In this document: in pieces, positions 23,503 through 35,670 of the stretch
How the letters are laid out: each line of letters begins with the position of its first letter
Numbering within the stretch: position 1 is the first letter of the stretch
Assembly: GCF_003590095.1 (NCBI RefSeq)
Contig: NC_039494.1
Location: forward strand, 620,001 to 684,000
DNA from: Trichoplusia ni
Lineage: Eukaryota; Arthropoda; Insecta; Lepidoptera; Noctuidae
DNA length: 64,000 bases
Direction of reading: 5' to 3'
The notes under the pieces: generated by a model
Told to the model about the DNA's origin: nothing
What the model saw: the letters and a program-made list of their open reading frames with translations, nothing else
The model's database searches: none
Program-made: the position numbers and the translations under genes

Positions 23503-24924
23503 ACAATCTTTATATTCCATCCTCACTGGCTTCTACTTTATTTCCTTTGCTGCCTGACACAATAACTATCAGTCTATTGTAATATTTTAAAACTGAAGAG
23601 TTTCTTTGTTTACTGCTGGTTTGATTTAAAAAATATTTCAGTGTTAGATAGTTGATTAATCGAGGAAGGCTATAGGATACCATACGAGGATAGTAGGAGC
23701 AGAGCAACAATGAAAAAAGTTACAAGAACAAGAATAAATAATCAATCTTTTTCATGCGCCGATCAACGGTTAAATTTACGTAAAAATTGTCTATTGGATT
23801 ATAAGGATAATCATCATCTCTTTTCGATTCTTGCGTTTTTGTAAATTACGAATATTGGCAGTCACGGAGGATAGATTAATTTACACAAATTGGTACATTA
23901 CTGACATAATTTATTTAAATCCTGGAAATTCCAGAAAAGCTTACAATTATCCGTGGTTAATAATACATAGTTGCAGAAATTCATTGGACTTTGAAATATT
24001 TTTAAATTGTGTCCTTTAACAAATCCTTAATTCATAGCTAATAGCTGGAAAAATGTTTCATACCTGCAGAATAGTAGTCACAAACGTACAGCATACGTAA
24101 GCACATACAATACGTACATACGTAACCGACGTTGCCAAAAAGCTTTCCAGTCTAAAGTTGGATCGGAAGGATAGCGACTATGGACGAAGGTCACCACTAG
24201 TTTTGAAACCCAGTTGCCCAGGAAGCGGCGTTGAAAGGAACTGAATACTCGCCACAAAGGCTGACGTGAAAGTGTTTGGTGTCATTTTGTTGATAAAGTT
24301 GTTGTAAAAGTTGAGAGAAGCATCAGGATTCAGGGGTCACAATGGGCGTCGAGAAATCAAAATTCATAAATTTGTGCCGTATATGTAGGTATGTATTTTT
24401 TATTTCTCAGAACAGTGGAGTGATGATCTGCGCAAGATCGCTTTCAGGAGCTGGATGCGAGCAGCCGAAGATATATAGGTATCTCAATGATAATGACAAT
24501 GATTCCATTATACAAAAGAAGCTTACTCATGCTCTAGCTATTTTAAGAGATTATATTATAACCTTAAACACCGTGTCTTTTTACTGGTAGATAATACCTA
24601 AATCTCCATAGTTGGTCCTAAAATTATCATAAAGTCATAAGCTCTTTACCGTACATTAATAGATGACATGAATTTACAAAGAAAATGAGAAAAAACTCTA
24701 TGCTCGCTACAACATGGTTCCTTTAAATGAAGTCCAAAATCCAATGATAAAATTATGATTGCGATGTAATTTTTGCGGTGGTATTCCATAAATGAAAATA
24801 ATAATTAAAAAGCGCTTCAAGATCGCAACATTATTAAGTCGCAAAATTTTGAGTTCATGCTGAAAACATTGCTAACGTCCATAAATGTCTGAATGGACAT
24901 TCATAAAAATACTTGTAACCAGTG

Positions 24925-25021
24925 TAAGGTCACGTGTAAGCTCGTTTTACAACTTCTCACGAACGGACCTGTTCAAGTGTGGACCAGTATATAAGCTAAC
25001 ACTGTAGCCGTAAGTGTATCA
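24925..25021 (+). promoter_or_regulatory. Promoter of gene H
   Basis: TAAGGTCA at 24925-24932 overlapping GGTCACGTG, TTTACAACTTCT downstream of it, TATATAA at 24988-24994, TCATTC with its A at 25021 (33 nt). Confidence 0.8.
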
Positions 25022-25051
25022 TTCATTTCTTGATCTTACAAGTGAAACAAT

Positions 25052-26004
25052 ATGTTCTCCAAAGTAAGTTCAGTTTCAAAGTTCATTATATGAGCTATAA
25101 ATATATATTTTTTTGATTATAATGAAAAAATCCTATATCAATCGTGGAATGGATTTGGGGAAGCCTTTGTCCAGCGGTGGGACACAGTGGGCTAGTGAAA
25201 AATGTCAGTGCTAAAAGAATTCCTCAATTAATTAATTACTAATTTTTTCCTCATTTACAGATAGTAGCTCTGTGCAGTTTGGTGGCGGTGTGCCAGGCTG
25301 GTCTCCTGGCCGCCCCCGCGCACTTCTCGTCTGCCGCGGCTGTCTCCTCTCAGAACATCATCCGTCACGACCAGCAAGCTCAGCATGTTGCTATCGCCGC
25401 CCCAGTAGCCTACCACGCTGCCCCCGCCGCAGTGTCCTACCACGCCGCTCCTGCTCACTACTCCTCCGCCGCTGCAGTGTCCTCCCAAAACATTGTGCGT
25501 CACGACCAGCCCGCTCAACACGTCGCTGTTGCTGCCCCAGTAGCCTACCACGCTGCCCCCGCCGTCACCACCTACCACCATGCTGCTCCCGCTGTCACCA
25601 CCTACCACGCTGCCCCCGCGGTCGCCACCTACCACTCTGCCCCCGTTGTCGCTCACGCTGAAGAGATCAACGTAAGTTACTTGGAAGTTAGTGCCTAATT
25701 ATGAATCTTTTTAATATCTAAAGCTTAAGCAGAAATAATTATAATTGTTTTTGTGCAGACTCACCCCCAATACGAGTACAACTACTCCGTCGCTGACGGC
25801 CACACCGGCGACAACAAGTCCCAGCACGAGACCCGCGACGGTGATGTCGTGAGGGGCTCGTACTCCCTCCACGAAGCCGACGGTTCCGTGAGGACCGTGG
25901 AGTACTCCGCCGACGCCCACAGCGGCTTCAACGCGGTGGTGCACAACACCCACCCCACAGCCGCCCCCGCGCACGTCGCCCCCGCTCACTACTACCACCA
26001 CTGA
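25052..26004 (+). CDS. RR-2 cuticular protein (gene H), 222 aa
   Basis: Exons 25052-25063 (MFSK), 25261-25671 and 25759-26004. Signal peptide IVALCSLVAVCQAG. Two SSQNI(I/V)RHDQ modules, the first with HFSSAAAVSS. Then TYHHAAPAV and TYHAAPAV units, ending AEEIN. RR-2 of the THPQ type from about residue 142; tail APAHVAPAHYYHH. Exon 3 is almost base-identical to G. Intron 1 is 197 nt, about twice that of the others, and contains a LINE remnant. AATAAA at 26035-26040. Confidence 0.95.
25148..25198 (+). mobile_element. LINE 3' remnant inside intron 1 of gene H
   Basis: One frame reads GEAFVQRWDTVG then a stop, the typical C-terminal ending of RTE-like LINEs. It explains the longer intron. A fainter echo (GGATTTGGGACACAGTGG) is at about 48520. 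Confidence 0.6.
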
Positions 26005-26240
26005 ATTTAAAAACACGATTTATTTATTTAGTATAATAAAATAAGGTTCTAGTAAAACAAGCCTGATTTTACTGTTTTCCACCTTCCTTTTAAAAGATAT
26101 TATAGGTTACCAAGAAGGATGTAATAGCAAAGTTTTGAAGGAGTGCATGAAAGACTTTCACACAAAGATTTAACACAGTAGGTACCTATATTTGAAATAA
26201 TTTTAAAGACTTCATAGCAAATAAAAAATATAACATATTC

Positions 26241-26380
26241 ATGGCCAAGTCACATAACTTATGTGGCTTGGCCATTTCGCTACATACACATCTATAAGCG
26301 TAAGGTGAAAAATTAATTCACTGTTCATTACTTTTGTGTTATACAATAGTTCTTGTAGTAACGAACGGCCAAGCCACATA
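26241..26380. repeat. Nested inverted repeats, GGCCAAGCCACATA
   Basis: A 17-nt arm at 26241-26257 pairs with 26259-26275 (one mismatch). A third copy, GGCCAAGCCACATA, at 26367-26380 pairs exactly with TATGTGGCTTGGCC inside the second arm, enclosing about 90 nt. It could be a short transposon relic; no target duplication was found. Confidence 0.6.
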
Positions 26381-26429
26381 CACCTATTGACTAAGGTCAG
26401 TGGCGTGCACAGAGATTTTAGTTAGGGTA

Positions 26430-26645
26430 AGCGAAAAGAAACGGCTAAGTGCGAGTCTGTTTCGCGACAGTTGGTACAAAATGTAAAAAAAAGGTTACCC
26501 ATCAAATTCACGACCGTACCAAATGATGATTATCCACGATTTTTCTTGGTGATCTATGAAACTGTTCACTCTCTAAATAACTATCAACGTTCATGCCCAA
26601 AGCCAAAAGACAGACGGACAGAAGGCCAGGCGGATTTAAAATGTG
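26430..26645 (-). repeat. Interspersed repeat, family 1 (inverted)
   Basis: Starts GGCTAAGTGCGAGTCTG, the complement of the ACTCGCACTT 3' signature, and ends near AGACAGACGGACAGAAGG. The ORFs at 26471-26698 and 26593-26820 lie largely in it and are not genes. Confidence 0.5.
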
Positions 26646-27666
26646 CGGTGAGCGTGTTCAACTTTGTAGTTACCTACCTAGTGTACCTAGCCTACTAAGG
26701 TGTAAAGTTTGTGACATGCCTTGTAGAGTTAGAGCGTGTATGTTAGAAGCTTATCTCTATATGAGATTTGATAACTTTCTGACAGTGCGAGTCATATGGG
26801 CTCGTCTTGGCAACATTTGAAAATGTTTTTGGTCGGATAATTTATTCTTGTTTATGTATCCGTATATTTTTTTTTATGAAATTCACCTTTGCTCATCTTT
26901 TTGCAAAGTTCTGCATCACATGACATTATGCAGTATCATTAATTTAAATTTGCTAAAGTAGAACCAAAAAGTAACTTATTTTTCACTATGAATAATTAAT
27001 TGATACTATTGTGTAGTAATTTTTTAGCAAAAATAGCCGCTACCTTATCATGTCAGTCTTGAAACTAAGAACAATCAGATTTCTCATAAAACACAGTCAA
27101 TGTAAGTAAGAAAAATTTATTTCATCTAGCACTTATTTAGCCCTATTTAAATGTAATTGATAACGCATTAATTTATGGTTTTCTCGATAAACTACTCTCA
27201 AGTGAAAAAGCTCTTTATGAAAAAAACGTCTATTGGCGCATAAATTACTAAACTGACATAAAATATGTAAAAAAATCAGTCCAGTAATTTATGCAACAAA
27301 TTATGTTGGAAATGCTGACATTTCATAGTTCGGACATAACTTCAAGACAAACGTTTGTGTGATGAGCACGATCATCAAAGTATAGCTATTGAGCGTTCCT
27401 TGGCCATTGTCAGTTATTTTAGGTATGTAGTGAATAGTGAGTGATCAATGAAATATATATTATATTTTTGAAACTGCATCTCAAAAAATAGATCAAGGGT
27501 TTCACAAAAAGTTATTCAGATATTGTGTTAATAAGCATAAGTGAAAGCTTAAAACACTTAAATTTTCTTAAATAGCAATAATTATTATCAAAATGAATAA
27601 TAAAAATAACCGACTGGGTTTACTAATAAATTCAGTTTATTTTAATAAATAATTCGTTTTAGTATT

Positions 27667-28587
27667 TCAATGGTGGTAGTAGTGAGCAGGAGCGACGTGA
27701 GCGGGGGCGGCTGTGGGGTGGGTGTTGTGCACAACCGCGTTGAAGCCGCTGTGGGCGTCGGCAGAGTACTCCACGGTCCTCACGGAGCCGTCGGCTTCGT
27801 GGAGGGAGTATGAGCCCCTCACGACATCACCGTCGCGGGTCTCGTGCTGGGACTTATTGTCGCCGGTGTGGCCGTCAGCGACGGAGTAGTTGTACTCGTA
27901 TTGGGGGTGAGTCTGCACAAAAACAATGACAATTATATATGATTCCGCTTTCACAATTTTTTTTAATAGTTTTAGGTAAAGTAAAAGGTAACTTACGTTG
28001 ATCTCCTCAGCGTGAGCCACAGCCGGTGCGGCGTGGTAGGCGACACGGGCGGGAGCAGCGTGGTAGGTGGTGACAGCAGGAGCAGAGTGGTAAGTGGTGA
28101 CAGCGGGTGCAGCGTGGTAGGTGGTGACAGCGGGGGCAGCGTGGTAGGCTACTGGGGCGGCGATGGCAACGTGTTGGGCGGGTTGGTCATGACGCACAAT
28201 GTTTTGGGAGGACACAGCGGCGGCGGAGGAGTAGTGAGCAGGAGCGGCGTGGTAGGATACTGCGGCGGGGGCGGCGTGGTATGCTACTGGGGCGGCGTGG
28301 TATGCTACTGGGGCGGCGATAGCAACGTGTTGGGCGGGCTGGTCGTGACGGATGATGTTCTGAGAGGAAACAGCCGCGGCAGACGAGTAGTGTGCGGGGG
28401 CGGCCAGGAGACCAGCCTGGCACACTGCCACCAAACCACACAGGGCAACTATCTGCAAAAAAAAAGTAAGAGTTGTTTAAATGATCAGTATAGTGGGGTC
28501 AAAAAAATGTTTTTAGAACCGGATCATAAAAGAAAACAATCTTAATTAAAACTCCAAATTAATACTTTGACTTACTTTGGAGAACAT
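27667..28587 (-). CDS. RR-2 cuticular protein (gene I), 237 aa
   Basis: Exons (minus strand) 28576-28587 (MFSK), 27997-28452 and 27667-27912. Signal peptide IVALCGLVAVCQAG. Two SSQNI(I/V)RHDQ modules, with a doubled VAYHAAP after the first. Then TYHAAPAV/TYHSAPAV units and ARVAYHAAPAVAHAEEIN. THPQ-type RR-2 from about residue 157. Inverted relative to its neighbours; sequence and intron 2 are closest to J. Intron 2 (27913-27996, 84 nt) has no in-frame stop, so a retained-intron product would stay in frame. TTTATT at 27636-27641 gives the poly(A) signal. Confidence 0.95.
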
Positions 28588-28617
28588 ATTGTTTCACTTG
28601 TGAGATCAAGTAATGAA

Positions 28618-28706
28618 TGATACATTTAGGATAACAGTCTTAGTTTATATACTGGTTCAAACTTAAACAAGTTTGTAAGAAGTAAAACGAGCTTACACTG
28701 ACCTCA
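28618..28706 (-). promoter_or_regulatory. Promoter of gene I
   Basis: Minus strand: TGAGGTCA at 28706-28699, TATATAA at 28651-28645, TCATTC with its A at 28618 (33 nt). Confidence 0.75.
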
Positions 28707-30568
28707 CGTTCATAATGTGCTGCCTGTCGGACTATTCAGAAGCTCTGTCATTTTTTCTCTTTTCAGTTATTGGTTTCAGTAATGTATTCTTTGTTGTAGT
28801 GTAACCTATAGGTTTTTTAATAAAATAAATTTGCAATTTTGAGAATGAAGACGTTGAAATTCGCCAGAGTGGACGCCAGACCTACGTTATTTTATAAAAG
28901 CTGAAAGTTCATGAGCGGATGCTTCCAACATTGGTAAGAACAAACTCCATCATCAACCATTATGGAGTTTATGTCATGGTGGCATTGGCAGATAAACGGT
29001 ACTTTAGGTGCTAAAAATATTATAATATTTCGTTATTACCTCCAGGATATTAGGTCAACGACAGATTTATGAGTTGAATGTATTCATTCCGAAGTCAGTG
29101 TCTGTGTCTGAAAACTTTATTACTAAGAATATTTGTATTATACTATTTAATAGACAGAGATATTTCATAGCCTTTCTAATTCACACTTGTCAAAATGAAA
29201 GTCGAAAGCAAATAGAAAAAAAAACATAAATTTGTGTTTGGTACTTTATCATATTTCTTTATTAAATAATTACTCTTCATATCACCTTTACTTATTTTAC
29301 AAGAAAAATATTCAGAATGCAGGTAATTTCACTTTATTACTAATAACCTAAAAAAAGTATTATTATCATGTACGAGATATTTTTGGCGTTAATGATCTCG
29401 ATAAATTACACATTCTTCGAACTGGTTTCTGTTGAAGGTTAAGGTATAAGAATATTGCAAGTGCATTTTGGACTGAATTCAATTTCAAAATCTTGAAGCC
29501 TCCATTCAGTATTAAGTAATCAGAATACGTAAAAGTCAATGAACTAGATGTTTAAAAATTGTCGTTTCCGAAAAATAATATGTAATTATAATTATTGAAA
29601 ATATTAATGCATTAGAAAAAATGCAACACGGAAAATGGTAGCTCACGAGAAAAAACTTTCAACTATTTTTTGTCACTTTCATGAGGATGATTGCTGAAAC
29701 AGTTTACCCACTGTTTATCGGCATTTTCCGATAAGTTTCGGAGCGGTCTTGAATCGACTTCCCTCCGCTGCCGCTTATTTATTTTTTCTTGGCCAAAACA
29801 TGCAATTAAATGTGTTTATTATTGTTAAAGTTAAAAATACAAAATAATACTAATTCAGCTAGTGCAGTCAAAGCTTACATAAATTAGAACATTTGATCTA
29901 AACTACGCACATAATAATATGGGAACCTGAGTAGTATACGTCACCACGATATAGTTGAGCGACGTTTTACGGGTTTAAACCCGCGTAAGTCAAGCATTTG
30001 AGTGAATCTCAAACTATTGTCATGATGGATGTCTTGCGCATTTGACTTGAATTTTTCTGAATCTCTCGCGATACAAGTATTAGATATACTCATATAACCC
30101 ATCGTCATTTGAAATATTCAATTAAGTATACCTATTTATAATGAATTGATACCAAGTTATTTTTGTAGGCGTAAACCAAAGAAGTACTTTTGGTCAAAAT
30201 ATTCAATCCTTTGTTTGAAATATGGGCCCTATGTATATAATGAACGATGAAAGAAAAAAATGTAATGTATTAGATAGGATGTAAAGAAAATTTAGCTTAG
30301 GAGTTGTTATTATTGACTGACGCAGTTAATATGTAAATAAAACGAGAAGAAACAAAACAAAGATACTTCCTCTTCTATCTTTACTCGCTCAGAATTCCAT
30401 GAATGTAAATGAAGACTGTTACATAATTATTACACCTTAAAGAAGTAAGTATAGAAACAATAAAATCATTACCATTTTTTAAATCCGTATCGAAATAAGA
30501 TCCCTACATAAAGATTGCAAAAAAATATAACTTTGTAAATGGATATTCGCGTAACTCTTTGAGCAGTG
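28707..30568. other. Intergenic, genes I to J (head to head)
   Basis: No gene supported. A SINE-like segment at 29955-30085; otherwise AT-rich. Confidence 0.6.
29955..30085 (+). mobile_element. SINE-like segment
   Basis: B-box-like ACGGGTTTAAACCCGCG, then GCATTTGACTTGAATTTTT and CTCGCGATACAAG. Shares GCATTTGACTT(G/A)AAT with 36580-36720 and the ending with 45765-45915. Confidence 0.45.
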
Positions 30569-30664
30569 TGAGGTCATTGTTAGCTCGTTTTACAACTTCT
30601 TACAGCTGAACCCGTTCAAGTATGGACCGGTATATAAGCTAACACTATGGGCGTTAATGTATCA
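30569..30664 (+). promoter_or_regulatory. Promoter of gene J
   Basis: TGAGGTCA at 30569-30576, TTTACAACTTCT downstream, TATATAA at 30631-30637, TCATTC with its A at 30664 (33 nt). Confidence 0.8.
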
Positions 30665-30692
30665 TTCATATCTTGATCTTACAAGTGAAACA

Positions 30693-31606
30693 ATGTTCTC
30701 CAAAGTAAGTTAATTAGAAATATAACATTAAATAACATTTGAGAATAAGCAATTGACATATTAAAAAAAACTACGATACTTAAAACGACTCACCTGACTT
30801 TTATCATCTTCACAGGTAGTAGCTCTTTGTAGTTTGGTGGCGGTGTGCCAGGCTGGTTTTCTAGCCGCCCCCGCGCTCTACTCGTCTGCCGCGGCTGTCT
30901 CCTCCCAGAACATCATCCGTCACGACCAGCCCGCCCAACACGTTGCTATCGCCGCCCCAGTAGCCTACCACGCCGCCCCGGCCGCTGTGTCCTACCACGC
31001 CGCTCCTGCTCACTACTCCTCCGCCGCCGCTGTCTCCTCCCAGAACATCGTGCGTCATGACCAGCCCGCCCAACACATCGCTGTTGCCGCCCCAGTAGCC
31101 TACCACGCTGCCCCCGCTGTCACCACCTACCACGCTGCCCCGGCAGTTGCTACCTACCACGCTGCCCCTGCCGTCACCACTTACCACTCTGCTCCTGCTG
31201 TCACCACCTACCACGCTGCTCCCGCCCGTGTCGCCTACCACGCCGCTCCGGCTGTGGCTCACGCTGAGGAGATCAACGTAAGATACCTTTTAATTTACTT
31301 TAAATGATTAAAAAACTTGTGAAAGCGGAATTATAAATAACTTTCATTGTTTTTGTGCAGACTCACCCCCAATACGAGTTCAACTACTCCGTCGCTGACG
31401 GCCACACCGGCGACAACAAGTCCCAGCACGAGACCCGCGACGGTGATGTCGTGAGGGGCTCGTACTCCCTCCACGAAGCCGACGGCTCCGTGAGGACCGT
31501 GGAGTACTCCGCCGATGCCCACAGCGGCTTTAACGCGGTGGTGCACAACACCCACCCCACAGCCGCCCCCGCCCATATCGCTCCCGCTCATTACTACCAC
31601 CACTGA
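30693..31606 (+). CDS. RR-2 cuticular protein (gene J), 239 aa
   Basis: Exons 30693-30704 (MFSK), 30816-31277 and 31361-31606. Signal peptide VVALCSLVAVCQAG, then FLAAPALYSSAAAVSS. Two SSQNI(I/V)RHDQ modules, four TYH(A/S)AP units, ARVAYHAAP, ending AEEIN. RR-2 from about residue 159 reads THPQYEFNYSV, with F where most paralogues have Y (shared with K). Donor of intron 2 is GTAAGA. Tail APAHIAPAHYYHH. No canonical AATAAA seen close to the stop; ATTAAA lies about 30 nt downstream. Confidence 0.95.
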
Positions 31607-32796
31607 ACAAAGAAAAAATGACTTATTAATTCAATTAAAATGAAATAGGATTAAAAATACTTCTCTTACATACACTACTTTTATTTACCAACGAGTTTAA
31701 GTATATCCTGCCTAATGAAGGTTTAAAAGACTGGGTTCACTGATTTTAAAAGAGGAAAAATATGTAACATTTGGATGTACCTATAGATTTTGTTTTTGAT
31801 TTAAATGATCTCTATTTGTATTATTCTGATAAGTCAAATATCAAGTTTATTCATTTGAAAAATAATACGTGTAACCTTAATAAGGAGTTCAGGACGTATT
31901 TTTTGTCCCTACTGTTCCTCTTTTTCAACCAACATCTTCGATCTATTTTTTTATTTTAATTTTTTAGCGATTTAGAAACAATAAAACACCTCAAAATCTT
32001 TTGGGATTTGGGGGCCGAGTGCCAAAATACTTATTAAATTGAAGATATAGCAAAGCGTCTTGTTGACACTTTTCGTGACCCAAAGGCTGGCTTTTACCTC
32101 GCCTGCATCTGCACCTGCTAGCCTTTTGGGCACACTCCCAGCTGGCAGCGATGCCGATGAATATTTTGATGCATTATTTTAATTATTGTTTTTGTTCTTT
32201 TAGTACTGTTTTAAGTGTACATACATATGTAGATCCTTAAAAATAAAATAATATTAATTTTTAGTAAAATAAAACACTTCATGATATATTTTAGTGATTC
32301 TTATGTTTTTTACTTAGAGTGAATGATAATTTCGTCTCTTAAATTTGTACTTAATTTGTGCGTCCTAGTGAAGCAGCCGGAAAAGTAGCCTGTTTGAATC
32401 AAAGGCGCATGTAACTCCATAAAAATTCAAAACTTTATTAATTCAATCCAAATTCATCAAAATTACGAAAACCGGCGCAAAAAGAGAGGTCCTGTAAGTT
32501 ATTGAGGTCTATGTGTCTGGAGCTGTATCATTTGAGCTAGCGAACCGATTCGGAAAATTTTGTTGTTGTTAGTTGTTGTTCCTGCCAAATTTCACTAAAG
32601 ACAAAATCATGATCTTTTTCTATGAACGTTTTAAGTTTGACCGCTACAGACATGTATTTCTGTCTATGATAATGTAGCTCTAAACCAGGTGAACAAATTT
32701 GTATGCGGTGTTTTTGTCGGGGTAGTATTTTCCCCTTTTTATATATTTATCTTTAACGGGATCAGTGCATTTTTCAATAATATATCATACGCTCTA

Positions 32797-32952
32797 TTAA
32801 ATGATGTAACGGTTTACTCACACGTATTTATCGGGGGTGCAGTTCGACTCGCGATCCCGCCGCGTTAGCTCATGATTAGGGACTCCGGTTGGGTCCGTAA
32901 CTAGTCGGGCAGCCCCGATAAATACGCGTGAGTAAACCGTTACATCGTTTAA
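32797..32952. mobile_element. Palindromic non-autonomous element, 40-nt inverted ends
   Basis: Arms 32797-32836 and 32913-32952 match at 38 of 40 positions (core GTAACGGTTTACTCAC, then GTATTTATCGGGG). The 76-nt centre holds GCTCATGATTAGGGACTCCG. ATATCATACG occurs on both sides (about 32782 and 32986). A piece of the centre recurs at 38412-38440. No coding capacity; transposon class unknown. Confidence 0.7.
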
Positions 32953-33569
32953 TAATGAATCAGTCTCACGATAGTTATTTTAAAAATATCATACGTTCTT
33001 ACATAATAATTACATTTTTTTTTTCTCGAAATAAAAATAAAATTATAGTCTAATTTTAGATTCAAAATTTCATAACTGATGAGTGTCCCTTCGTTTTGAG
33101 AACTATGAGAAATGTAAACAATAAGCTAACTTAGTCTCACTTTATGTTTTAAAAAATACTTACTAATATGGAGAATAACGATACTTATCTATTTTTTAAA
33201 GGCCTTTCTTAACAGAAACACAGCCTTATAAACGCTAAATATATATACGATTATGTGAATTTATTACCCTATACCAACTTTATTATTTCAACAACCTTCA
33301 GGTCAGACCTTCTGTTTATGAACCCTGTCCCTTTCTAAAAGTGGGACAAAGTACCAGCAGACTGGAATGGTAGCATTGTAAAAAGCCTCCTGAACGGAAG
33401 GTATTTCGGACGTAAGGGCCAATGTCACACACATTCACTTTTCGAATCTCTCACACATTTTTAATGCTCTTAAAAGCCGGCTATAAAATTGAAATGTAAT
33501 CCCTGAATCGTGAATTTTTGGACAAATATTATAATTATGCTTGGAAAAGCTCAGATAAATTTATGAAAT

Positions 33570-33805
33570 ACTAGCTGTTGCCCGCGACTTCGTCCACGTG
33601 TTTAGAAGATCTTGAGGACCTCAGAGATGAAAAATTTTCCCCGTTTTTTCCACATTTTCCATTGTATCTTCGCTCCTATTAGTGGCAGCGTGATTTTATA
33701 CAGCCTATAGCTTTCCTTGATAAATGGTCTATTCAACACAAAAAGAGATTAGCGCGTTCAAATAAACAAACAAACAAAGCTTTATAATATTAATAAGTAT
33801 ATATT
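33570..33805 (+). repeat. Retroposon fragment, CTAGCTGTTGCCCGCGAC family
   Basis: Starts ACTAGCTGTTGCCCGCGAC, contains TGGCAGCGTGAT and GGTCTATTCAACACAAA, and ends AACAAACAAACAAAGC then TAATATTAATAAGTATA. Confidence 0.7.
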
Positions 33806-34036
33806 TCTTGCATACTACAATCCCACATACTTTACATGTTATTCGACCTTATGTTTAAAAAAGAACTCAATTTATTATAATCTTTGTTTACTTTCATAAG
33901 CTAAAAATAGACGGTGTTTGAGTTATGTCCTGGTTTAAATTAAGAATGTAAAAGTTCATGCCCTACAGCTATATAGTTACATTACCTCTTTTACCGCCAG
34001 TGAATGTTCCGATTCGCAAAAATATGTGACACAGTG

Positions 34037-34132
34037 TAAGGTCACAATACGCTTGTGATACAACTTCTAAAACCCGAATCTGGTCAACACCGGGCCTGTA
34101 TATAAAGTTAACTCATTGCGTGAAATGTATCA
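34037..34132 (+). promoter_or_regulatory. Promoter of gene K
   Basis: TAAGGTCA at 34037-34044, ATACAACTTCT downstream, TATATAA at 34099-34105, TCATTC with its A at 34132 (33 nt). Confidence 0.8.
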
Positions 34133-34162
34133 TTCATTGTTCGAATACACAAGTGAAACAAT

Positions 34163-34992
34163 ATGTTCTCCAAAGTAAGTTAATTTACATCGTAAAACAT
34201 TTAAGCACCCACGTCATAAAACCAACGCAATATACTAATATTTTTTTTTAACCTACAGATTGTAGCTCTTTGCGGATTAGTGGCGGTGTGCCAGGCTGGT
34301 CTCCTGGCCGCCCCCGTGCACTACTCGTCTGCCGCGGCTGTCTCCTCCCAGAACATCGTCCGTCACGACCAGCCCGCCCAACACGTCGCCATCGCCGCCC
34401 CAGTAGCCTACCACGCTGCCCCCGCCGCAGTGTCCTACCACGCCGCTCCTGCTCACTACTCCTCCGCCGCCGCTTTGTCCTCCCAGAACATCGTGCGTCA
34501 TGACCAGCCCGCCCAACACGTCGCTGTTGCCGCCCCAGTAGCCTACAACGCTGCCCCCGCCGTCACCACCTACCACGCTGCTCCCGCTGTCGCTACCTAC
34601 CACGCCGCTCCCGCGCACGTAGCTTACCACGCCGCCCCTGTTGTAGCTCACGCTGAAGAGATCAACGTAAGTTTTGAATTATAAATATTGACTTCATATC
34701 TTACTTCAAAATCAAAATTTATTCTTTTTTCGTTTTTTGTTTACAGACCCATCCCCAGTATGAGTTCAACTACTCCGTTGCTGACGGCCACACCGGCGAC
34801 AACAAGTCCCAGCACGAGACCCGCGACGGTGATGTCGTGAGGGGCTCGTACTCCCTCCACGAAGCCGACGGCTCCGTGAGGACCGTGGAGTACTCCGCCG
34901 ACGCCCACAGCGGCTTCAACGCGGTGGTGCACAACACCCACCCCACAGCTGCCCCCGCCCACATCGCTCCTGCCCACTACTACCACCACTGA
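34163..34992 (+). CDS. RR-2 cuticular protein (gene K), 221 aa
   Basis: Exons 34163-34174 (MFSK), 34259-34666 and 34747-34992. Signal peptide IVALCGLVAVCQAG. Two SSQNIVRHDQ modules; the second begins AAALSSQN instead of AAAVSSQN, and one linker unit reads AYNAAP. Ends AEEIN. RR-2 from about residue 141 (THPQYEFNYSV); tail APAHIAPAHYYHH. Confidence 0.95.
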
Positions 34993-35670
34993 AAAAACAA
35001 AATCGACTAATTTATTCAATTAAATGAAATAGTAAAAACAAGCCCGATTTTTACCAACCAAAAAATCAAGTTTTTATAAAACCTCATTTTATGCATAATA
35101 AGTGTTATTATTACGTATTAACAGAATATCTGAATACCTTATTGTGAAACCCTTGATATATTTATAGATACAGTTACAAAAATATGTTTCATCGATCACT
35201 CACTATTCAAATAAGTAGCTAAGAGCCTGTTCGTTAGTTAGTTAGTATAGTTGTTTGTAACCATATCTAGAAGTCTAAATTACAACTATTATGGCTTGGC
35301 ACCATGACTACCGCTTGATAGTACACTACACAGCATAGAGCGGCATTTCTCGTTTACACCTGCAATAATAGTACGTGAAGAGTGGACGAAATGCGGATCC
35401 CTTAAACCGAATGAACATAATAAAATTATAGGGTTATTTTTAGTTGAAGAAGAAAGAAGTTGAATTTTGAAAGATTTACAAGGTCTTGTTTAAAATTTGA
35501 CTGTGGTTTTGTTATTTCCTTTGAATAAAATATTATAAGTTACTAAGACTAAGACTAAGCTACACCATCATACTGCTGCGCGGAGTACGTGTATGACTCT
35601 TGCTGAATACGCTCAGCACTTCCTGGAATCCAACCTAGAGATTGGATGTCTTTACACAAATCTATACTAA

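Larger units (their letters stand above)
22878..24924. other. Intergenic, genes G to H
   Basis: No gene supported. LINE remnant at 23100-23222 and a palindrome at 23478-23502. ORFs at 23510-23710 and 24342-24590 show no domain. Confidence 0.6.
26005..27635. other. Intergenic, genes H to I (tail to tail)
   Basis: No gene supported. A set of three inverted or direct GGCCAAG-CCACATA copies (26241-26380) and repeat family 1 (26430-26645). Confidence 0.6.
31607..34036. other. Intergenic, genes J to K
   Basis: No gene supported. A 156-nt palindromic element (32797-32952) and a retroposon (33570-33805). The ORF at 31771-31959 is AT-rich and shows no domain. Confidence 0.6.

Noticed and set aside
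24342..24590. 82-aa plus-strand ORF between G and H
   Set aside because: No recognisable motif and no splice or promoter evidence.
28012..28545. Long Gly/Val/Ser-rich ORF opposite gene I, with similar ones opposite B, E-H, J-P
   Set aside because: They mirror the GC-rich AYHAAP codons of the real exon on the other strand, vary with it and have no promoter or splice context.
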